The notes beneath the pieces were generated by a model, which worked only from the letters and a program-made list of their open reading frames with translations, searched no databases and was not told the origin of the DNA. A stretch of DNA of 64,000 nt from Prosopocoilus inquinatus (lineage: Eukaryota; Arthropoda; Insecta; Coleoptera; Lucanidae), in the NCBI GenBank assembly GCA_036172665.1, contig CM069875.1, positions 10,062,001 to 10,126,000 of the forward strand, given 5' to 3'. This document shows, one piece after another, positions 56,101 to 64,000 of the stretch (positions are counted from its first letter, which is position 1; each line of letters begins with the position of its first letter). Position numbers and translations under genes: made by a program.

Positions 56101-56800
56101 ATGTGTGGTGGCTAAGCTATCGCGCATGCGGCTGCCTGTTTGAACGACGACACGAAAATAGGTCAGTCGGTCAGTGTTTAACGTGGTTTAACATTGTGCA
56201 TGAACCCTGTCGTGAACGAACATATGTTTGATTCGTATGATGCATATTAACAGATATGGCTTTCGCAAACAGGTAAAAAGACCTCCCGGAAGTCTCACAG
56301 TCATTTGGCAAATTTCAGCATGCGGAAGGAAATGAATTTTGAAAACTTTCGGATTACGTGAGTTCATATTCATCATCACGAAGTATTAAAAAGAGTCGAT
56401 CTTACGAATTACAGATTCAATTAATTCGATTACTAAATCTTCCGGTCAATAAACATTTTAAACCCGCTTGGATTTATTAAAATAACCTCACTCCAAGTAA
56501 GTAATTACATTTTTAAGTATTTTCAAATTATAAGCCGACGAATATTAATTACTGGACGAAAATGCGCCTTAAAAATGCGGATGAGTTAAATAATCACATC
56601 ATCGTCTCGTAATCCATCGTTTTATTTTTCACAAGTAATAATTAAATTGCGTTTCCATTTCTTAAGTGTGTTTTTACAACGCCGGCCGCCTCTTCGATTG
56701 ACGCGCTTAAGGTAGGGTAGTATTTAAATAAATGTAACATTAATTCCCTCAGTGAATTAAAATTTTAAGTAAAATAAGTACTAAGCAATATCGGTGATAT
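56101..56800. other. Unassigned stretch
   Basis: No supported feature. Confidence 0.4.
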
Positions 56801-56809
56801 TTATAATAT

Positions 56810-57055
56810 TTTACAAAACGCTACGAAAAGGTTTGAATGCGGAACTCAGCGTGGTGTCCGGGTCGACTATAGGAAGGCGTTGCCACCTTACTAGTATTTG
56901 TTTCTCGCACATTTTAACAATTCCAAACAAGTGGTCCCTCATTTTTTTGGCTATAGTACGGTAACCACCGAAAAATACGCACATAAGATACCATTTCATG
57001 TACTTATACTGAGATTTTTTTATTTGCACACGGTAAAAGAACACCCTGTATAATG
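56810..57055 (-). repeat. ACAGGGTG-type element, copy 2
   Basis: Minus strand starts TATACAGGGTGTTCTTTTAC and follows the 32430 copy for about 200 bp. Confidence 0.65.
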
Positions 57056-58063
57056 TAAATCGTTCACGGTTTTGCAATACGTTCGCGGTCGATTAGTCTT
57101 TGGTCTCCCGTATACGTTCACTATTTATACAAAATGTAGTCATTTCTAGACTTCTGCGATCTAGTTAAAAGAAACATCATCATCTTTGGGAAAAAATTCC
57201 GCAAGCAATTCTTATGTGAATACTTGGAATTAAATTACCTAAACAATTGCCTCAACTCACTTCATTAAGTAAATAAATTGCAAATTAAAGGAGCAGCATG
57301 AAAAGTATATTAATTTTTAACGAGGTGCTTACATGAATTATTAAAGCCGATTTGCATAGGTCTACACACATACAAAGATAGGATATACTCCATTATTTTG
57401 GAACTCGATTAAACTTTAACTAAACGCTACTGCAGCCGCAATAAAACAGAGGGTGAGATTGTTCCAGTGGAAACTTCTCCTCCAAAGTCGATAGTTAACC
57501 GAGTGGGCTTTGTTTGCTGGTTTTGTATAAAATAGGGATTTTGGAGGACAATCCGGTGTGGATCGGTGCGCCGATATTGATGACTACTACTTCGCAGATG
57601 GTGCGTGATTCCATCCGATCCTTTCACGTCGAATTTAAAAATTTACCGTCGCTCTTTCGGCACGTTCTGCAATGAGGTATCAAGTACTGAGGGAACAAGA
57701 AGCGTGCGTGCATATTCAACGGCTTTGTTTCATGTTTAACGTCGAGTGGTGCTCGTAAATGCTTAATTAAGAATGCCTCATTGAATCCTATTTGGTTAAA
57801 TTACGGTAAACAGCACTGAAAAGTACGATGATGGTTTGAAACATTCTGTTTTGGAAACGGCGTGAAGTTAGCAATAGATTTCCAGCAATAGAATTCTAAA
57901 ATTCTATGAACTAACCAAGCTGTTAAACTGATATTAATACGCAAATTGCAGTAGACGTTCATCAATATTAACACCGTTTAAAAAAATTATACCTCTTTTT
58001 TAGAAAAATACTTACAGAAAACAGCGGTAACTACGCCTTAAAAAACGACCCTTACGTACACGA
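57056..58063. other. Unassigned stretch left of the satellite
   Basis: No supported feature. Confidence 0.4.
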
Positions 58064-59534
58064 CTGACGTGAAAAGTCTTCAAAGTAACTATTAGAATAA
58101 TAATTTACTAACTTTTCTACGCAACATATAAAAAAATTGCGATGGAACCCCTCTTAGTTTATTTTTTATTAAATCTTAAATCCATGAGGCCCACCGCGCG
58201 CGCTCTTTAACAAAATGTCTATTGCTGGGTAGTTGAAGTGAAAAATCTTGCAAATGAATACCGGGATATCGATTTACTAACAATTCTACACAACATATAA
58301 AAAAATTGCGATGGAACCCCTCTTAGTTTATTTTTTATTAAATCTTAAATCCACGAGGCCCACCGCGCGCGCTCTTTAACAAAATGTCTATTGCTGGGTA
58401 GTTGAAGTGAAAAATCTTGCAAATGAATACCGGGATATCGATTTACTAATAATTCTACACAACATATAAAAAAATTGCGATGGAACCCCTCTTAGTTTAT
58501 TTTTTATTAAATCTTAAATCCACGAGGCCCACCGCGGGCGCTCTCTAACAAAATGTCTAATGCTGGGTAGTTGACGTAAAAAATCTTGCAAATGAATACC
58601 GGGATATCGATTTACTAACAATTCTACACAACATATAAAAAAATTGCGATGGAACCCCTCTTAGTTTATTTTTTATTAAATCTTAAATCCACGAGGCCCA
58701 CCGCGCGCGCTCTTTAACAAAATGTCTATTGCTGGGTAGTTGAAGTGAAAAATCTTGCAAATGAATACCGGGATATCGATTTACTAACAATTCTACACAA
58801 CATATAAAAAAATTGCGATGGAACCCCTCTTAGTTTATTTTTTATTAAATCTTAAATCCACGAGGCCCACCGCGCGCGCTCTTTAACAAAATGTCTATTG
58901 CTGGGTAGTTGAAGTGAAAAATCTTGCAAATGAATACCGGGATATCGATTTACTAATAATTCTACATAACATATAAAAAAATTGCGATGGAACCCCTCTT
59001 AGTTTATTTTTTATTAAATCTTAAATCCACGAGGCCCACCGCGGGCGCTCTCTAACAAAATGTCTAATGCTGGGTAGTTGACGTAAAAAATCTTGCAAAT
59101 GAATACCGGGATATCGATTTACTAACAATTCTACACAACATATAAAAAAATTGCGATGGAACCCCTCTTAGTTTATTTTTTATTAAATCTTAAATCCACG
59201 AGGCCCACCGCGCGCGCTCTTTAACAAAATGTCTATTGCTGGGTAGTTGAAGTGAAAAATCTTGCAAATGAATACCGGGATATCGATTTACTAACAATTC
59301 TACACAACATATAAAAAAATTGCGATGGAACCCCTCTTAGTTTATTTTTTATTAAATCTTAAATCCACGAGGCCCACCGCGCGCGCTCTCTAACAAAATG
59401 TCTAATGCTGGGTAGTTGACGTAAAAAATCTTGCAAATGAATACCGGGATATCGATTTACTAACAATTCTACACAACATATAAAAAGATTGCGATGGAAC
59501 CCCTCTTGGTTTATTTTTTATTAAATCTTAAGTT
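58064..59534 (+). repeat. 169-bp satellite, direct array
   Basis: Head-to-tail monomers with a strict 169-bp period (AAATCTTAAATCC starts at 58340, 58509, 58678, 58847; first at 58171). The first, degenerate monomer begins near 58064. Variants alternate: type A has CTCTTTAAC, ATTGCTGGG and GAAGTGA; type B has CTCTCTAAC, AATGCTGGG and GACGTAA. Order is A A B, A A B, A B, a higher-order repeat of about 507 bp. A CGCGCGCGC block lies in each monomer. No ORF. Confidence 0.95.
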
Positions 59535-59854
59535 ACAAACTAAAATAGTAAACGAGACTGTGGTTTAAGAGATAATTGAAATTAACCTCCGCCCACAATA
59601 ATTTTTATAGCCGTAGATACGTATTTCGGCAGCTAAGCTGCCATCTTCAGTACGCTACCAACTTAAAATCACTAAAAAATGTCTAAAAAACAACCTAATC
59701 ACACTGACAAAATCAGTTTTTAATATTTTAATGATTTTGTCAGTGTGATTAGGTTGTTTCTTAGACATTTTTTAGTGCTTTTAAGTTGGCAGCGTACTGA
59801 AGATAGCAGCGTTTATGCGGATATAAAAATTATTGTGGGCGGAGGTTAATTTCA
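59535..59854. mobile_element. Hairpin element with hammerhead, 15-bp TSD
   Basis: A 320-bp insertion between exact duplications ATTAAATCTTAAGTT (59520-59534, 59855-59869) in a satellite monomer. Arms of about 120 bp (59577-59697; 59735-59854) share TGAAATTAACCTCCGCCCAC and ACAACCTAATCACACTGACA and face each other around a short AT-rich loop. The left arm carries a hammerhead core on the minus strand; the right-arm counterpart is decayed. Head-to-head layout plus a 15-bp duplication again suggests PLE-type insertion. Confidence 0.85.
59608..59657 (-). ncRNA. Hammerhead ribozyme in satellite hairpin
   Basis: Minus strand: CTGAAGA (59650-59644), helix II GGCAGC/GCTGCC with loop TTA, GAAA (59627-59624), helix III ATAC/GTAT, then C; predicted cleavage after 59616. 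Helix I TAGCGTA pairs with TACGGCTA with one bulge. One unpaired T before helix II, as in the 29504 motif. Confidence 0.78.
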
Positions 59855-59869
59855 ATTAAATCTTAAGTT

Positions 59870-60785
59870 CACGCGGAGCATCGCGCGCGTTGTCTAACCA
59901 AATGTCTAGTAAATCGATATCCTGGTATTCATTTGCAAAATTTTTCACGTCAACTACCCAGCAATAGACATTTTGTTATAGAGAGCGCGCGCGGTAGGCC
60001 GCGTGGATTTAAGATTTAATAAAAAATAAACTAAGGGGGTTCCATCGCAATTTTTTATATGTTATGTAGAATTGTTAGTAAATCGATAGCCTGGTATTCA
60101 TTTGCTAAATTTTTCACGTCAACCACCCAGCAATAGACATTTTGTTAGAAAGCGCGCGCGGTGGGCCGCGTGGATTTAAAATTTAATTAAAAATAAACTA
60201 AGAGGGGTTCCATCGCAATTTTTTTATATGTTGTGTAGAATTGTTAGTAAATCGATATCCTGGTATTCATTTGTAAAATTTTTCACGTCAACTACCCGGC
60301 AATAGACATTTTGTTAGAGAGCGCGCGCGGTAGGCCGCGTGGATTTAAGATTTAATAAAAAATAAACTAAGGGGGTTCCATCGCAATTTTTTATATGTTA
60401 TGTAGAATTGTTAGTAAATCGATAGCCTGGTATTCATTTGCTAAATTTTTCACGTCAACCACCCAGCAATAGACATTTTGTTAGACAGCGCGCGCGGTGA
60501 GCCGCGTGGATTTAAAATTTAATTAAAAATAAACTAAGAGGGGTTCCATCGCAATTTTTTTATATGTTGTGTAGAATTGTTAGTAAATCGATATCCTGGT
60601 ATTCATTTGTAAAATTTTTCACGTCAACTACCCGGCAATAGACATTTTGTTAGAGAGCGCGCGCGGTAGGCCGCGTGGATTTAAGATTTAATAAAAAATA
60701 AACTAAGGGGGTTCCATCGCAATTTTTTATATGTTATGTAGAATTGTTAGTAAATCGATATCCTGGTATTCATTTGCTAAATTAG
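59870..60785 (-). repeat. 169-bp satellite, inverted array
   Basis: The first 40 bases continue the direct orientation; at about 59912 the array flips and monomers run on the minus strand to about 60785. Period is 168-169 bp. Subtypes alternate (GATATCCTGG with AGGGGTTCC; GATAGCCTGG with GGGGGTTCC), giving a dimeric order of about 337 bp, unlike the trimeric order of the direct array. Confidence 0.93.
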
Positions 60786-63634
60786 GCTAAATTTAATTAG
60801 GCTGCTTAGGCTAAATTAGGGTTAGAAGATTTGTGTAATCAAGAAATCAAAAGTAATAACACATAATTTTATGTAGAAAAAGCCTTGCACCAAAAACGTG
60901 GAAAATCGTTTCAAATATTTTTGTGCACGCAACAGTTAAAAACGCAAAAGCAAATTTGATTGTTTTAAATACTGGTTATGGATATGAATGAATAAGATAA
61001 CCATGCGTAAAAGGTAAGCACCAAGTGTCCATTTACTGTATAAAACATAAATAAAATAATAATTCAATCCATTCTCGCAGATCCCACAAGTCATGAACTT
61101 TGATGGCTGGGGAGCACTGCTAAATAAAGTCCAATAAAAATAGAAAATTTAGTAACTAAAGTTACTTTCCTTCCTTTGTGACCTCATACCCAATTCATTC
61201 AAATAGGTTCAGACGTGTCTTTGTTATAAGAAAATTTTACTTTTTCTTCAAGAACTTTAAAGCAGAATACTGGCTTAACGCAGCACAAGTTTGGTTAAAT
61301 AGTCCAATTTTGAGCTCAGGAATCTGTCGTTACGACCTCGTCCTGCTCCATCTTCAATCAACACAATGGCTCAACAATTTGATCACGACTTAAATTTCTA
61401 GAATTGCGAACAGGGACTTTACTATCTGTATTTGAGAACAATATAACAAAAATTTTCAAAATAATCGTATTCAAAATCATTTTACAATAGTACAATATTA
61501 CTCTTACTATAAATTCTTGTAGAAAGAAAGGATATTTAAGAATTCTAGTTTAGTTAATTTCTCAAGATTCTAACCTGTCATCATTTATAAAAGCAAAAAT
61601 AAATTAAACAAGTATAAAAATGTTTAACAAAAAATTTCACGGAATGCGATTTTTTATTTGGGGGGAGTGTATACTGGGTGATTCAAAATAAGTGTCCGAT
61701 CCGTCAACCACAGGTAGTACACAGAAAAAGAAAACAAAAAGTCTATATGCATAGGGTGTTTAATATCAATAGTTTTCAGATAAAATACATGCGAAGATAA
61801 GAAGTCAACGTGCGAGGATGACTTCCCCAGTGTCCAACATCACCATGAGGGAGCTACAGCTTCTAGATTCGCCCCTAGAGCAGGTAAGTGGTATGTTCCA
61901 TTTTACTGAATAGATACTCGTAAAGGATTACTTATAATTTGCATGGTCCTTATCGAATTGGAATGCGATGCCCGAAGGCTAAGACGTTCACCTTCAGCGC
62001 CTGTTGCGGTCAGGGAAGCGAGATAGAAAGAAAGAACATTATGAATGAGAGACCTAACCAATGGTGAGTGAATGTTTATTGTAACTCCGTCCTCAGATAA
62101 TATTGTTTGTGTATAATATTTAAACAAAAAAAAACTAGCCAATACTGTATGTATTTATTTTAATAAATCATAAATCGACAAAACGAGATCCGCTGAATTT
62201 CAATTTTACACATTATAGATGAAACCGATCGCACTTAACAAATCAATAACAGCCTGAATCCGCTTATACTTTTGAAATTCTATTCAATTTTATTGATTTA
62301 TTATGCAAAAAAGCGATTGGAAATAAAAAATTTCAGTGTCTAGAAAGTTTCACCCACAGCATCTACTTTAAATTTTAAATACATCAATGTTATATGTTAT
62401 AAATATAAAAAAAAAACTAGTTTATTACAATAAAATAGTTTAGTAATTAGTTTTGGTATCTACGTTTTGATTACTTTTTAAAATTTGTAACAATTGTGTT
62501 TTAAATAAAGTACATTTCAAAATGTTTATCACTAATTTCTACAATATACACTTTAATTACAATCCTCGCCTTGAAATATTAAGACAGAATGGAAACGATG
62601 CTTAATTCTTATCGGAGGCAATAATAAAACACTTAAAAAGTACCAATTAATTTTTTAATTGATTACACTGTGACTTCGGTAGGACGCTGGCAGTTACAGT
62701 TTCAATTCAGTAACTGAAAATTTAATGACCCTTTTAAGCTAGGATTTCATTCGGAAAAGTTTAAATTCCGCCTTTTATTATATCCACCGGAAAAAGAAAA
62801 TTAAATCAGCAAATTTACATAAAATAAGATTCTGAACCTAGCAAATTTCGTGCAGATCATTTCAGGTTATAAAGTTTGAAACTCGTTTTAATGATGAGTA
62901 TATTTATTTCAACAAATGTTACAGAAGCAGAACAACTTTCTCGTCATCTCCGTCCGGACAATTCTGTAGCAGCTCTATTTATAGCTACTGATGATTACAC
63001 TATTAAGATAGCTACCTGTCATCTTAATGACTATCTTCAAGGATTTGGAATACGTTTACGACATAATCCACAACAGTAATAAATTTAGGTCCTAATTAAA
63101 CGGAGCTCATCATAAATTTGTTTAAATGAACGCTTTAACATTCTGGTTTGATTCAAGTATAGATTTATCTTGAATGTGACGCGGTGATTCTTCAACTTTT
63201 CACTCTTCTTTACATCCACGTCTACACAAATGCAAGTGCTTGTTTAAAATACACACATAGTTTACTTCCTATAAAATATTCCGATTGAAATGCCTTCGCT
63301 TGACAGCATCGGTATTTGTTACGTTCTGTGTGTACGGGGTTCAACATAAACAATAACAGGTTACAGTCTGAACTCAAAGAGCTCCGAGGAAAGTTGTTTA
63401 TTGCCATTGCAGGCCGAACGCGTGCGGATAAATATGAGATTCACTTTTACAGGATAAATAATTCGATGAGATTATTTTTATTACTTCCTCTTCAGTCGAA
63501 CGTGTGTACGCACGAGATAATCCACTTTTATTGCCAAGGATTTTAAACAATAGAGTTATTTATGTGTAAAAATGGTAGTGTTATCCACTCATGATAAAGT
63601 ACATGAAGACTTACTAACATTTACGTTAATAATA
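60786..63634. other. Unassigned AT-rich stretch
   Basis: Begins with short ATTAGGCTAAATT repeats just after the satellite (60778-60830). Short frames at 61178, 61903 and 62876 lack any recognisable motif. A TGGGTGATTCAAAATAAGTG word (61676) may be a decayed ACAGGGTG-type end. No gene can be supported. Confidence 0.4.
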
Positions 63635-64000
63635 TAGAAAAATTTTGTGCAAATCGTTTTTGATTGCAGTGAGAACCTCGAGCAGCCTCTGGACAGCTGT
63701 TTCAGCCCTGCTTGGGGCTTCTTCAGCAGAAACGTAGCTCGACATTCCCACTGCAGACCAAAAACGACTTGCCCAATTTATTCGCAATTGCGATGTAAGA
63801 GTGATGAACATATAAAATAGCGACATCTTACTATCGCTTTTTGACCTAACATTGCAGTAGGATAGACAAACTGAAGCGGGATTTGCTCCTAATGAGTCCC
63901 CCATGCAAGGCGGCCATGCTTGCTGTCAAAGCATAATGAAAGATTTTAGAAAAATTTTGTGCAAATCGTTTTTGATTGCAGTGAGAACCTCGAGCAGCCT
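63635..64000 (-). repeat. 312-bp ribozyme repeat, copy g (tandem, runs off window)
   Basis: TAGAAAAATTTTGTGCAAAT occurs at 63635 and 63947, exactly 312 bp apart. One complete unit and the start of the next are present on the minus strand; the array continues beyond the window. The left terminus is the same as in copy e. Confidence 0.92.
63654..63767 (-). ncRNA. Hammerhead ribozyme, copy g
   Basis: Minus strand: CTGAAGA (63726-63720), AGCCC/GGGCT, GAAA, helix III ACAGCTGT, cleavage triplet GTC. Core and helices as in copy a. The next unit's ribozyme begins at about 63966 and is cut by the window end. Confidence 0.9.

Noticed and set aside
59790..59835. Hammerhead-like ACTGAAGA in the right arm of the satellite hairpin
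   Set aside because: Helix II is disrupted and GAAA is absent; treated as a decayed counterpart of the left-arm motif.
58064..60785. Regular repeats as a CRISPR array
   Set aside because: Repeats are contiguous 169-bp satellite monomers with no unique spacers and no cas genes; the context is eukaryotic.
62876..63079. Small secreted-like ORF (hydrophobic start, 67 codons)
   Set aside because: Isolated, no recognisable motif, no flanking exon or promoter evidence; expected by chance in a window this size.

Overview
The window looks like repeat-rich, AT-rich arthropod (most likely insect) nuclear DNA. I see no host protein-coding gene, no bacterial-style operon and no intact tRNA or rRNA gene. 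Everything I can name is a mobile element, a relic of one, or a satellite. The insect call rests on the mix of Tc1/mariner, PIF/Harbinger, hAT-type MITEs, an R1-like LINE, Ty3/gypsy relics with an insect-style gag, Penelope-like elements (PLEs), and many TA-flanked short elements ending in ACAGGGTG. The order cannot be fixed from sequence alone.

Layout. 0-2.2 kb: gag and protease of a gypsy-type element on the minus strand, with a primer-binding-site-like sequence, split by an 894-bp MITE. 2.9-7.1 kb: MITEs and fold-backs. 7.36-8.66 kb: a structurally complete Tc1/mariner element. 9.9-12.25 kb: gypsy pol relic (RT, RNase H, integrase). 12.3-17.5 kb: fold-backs, small MITEs and two perfect hairpins. 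18.27-20.45 kb: an R1-like LINE with poly(A) and target duplication, nested in a MITE. 20.9-26.1 kb: copies of a 312-bp ribozyme-bearing repeat and an hAT-like MITE. 26.65-29 kb: a mariner inserted inside another mariner. 29.5-41.5 kb: scattered MITEs, a lone hammerhead, a GC-rich island, a large mirror element and a PIF/Harbinger relic. 42.3-51.4 kb: two PLE copies, more ribozyme repeat and two further copies of the 8-bp-TSD MITE. 52.6-57.1 kb: two more mariners and MITEs. 58.1-60.8 kb: a 169-bp satellite in two opposed arrays with a hairpin insertion near the centre. 63.6-64 kb: the ribozyme repeat again, running off the window.

The most interesting theme is self-cleaving RNA. Hammerhead ribozyme cores (CTGANGA, helix II, GAAA) occur in three unrelated sequence contexts: a 312-bp dispersed/tandem repeat resembling the small circular-RNA retroelements called retrozymes; the terminal repeats of PLEs; and a short third type found alone at 29.5 kb and inside a hairpin element inserted in the satellite. 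Three of the insertions have exact 11-, 12- or 15-bp target duplications, and these three are built head-to-head, as PLE insertions are. A plausible reading is that an active PLE reverse transcriptase supplies mobility to short ribozyme RNAs that encode no protein.
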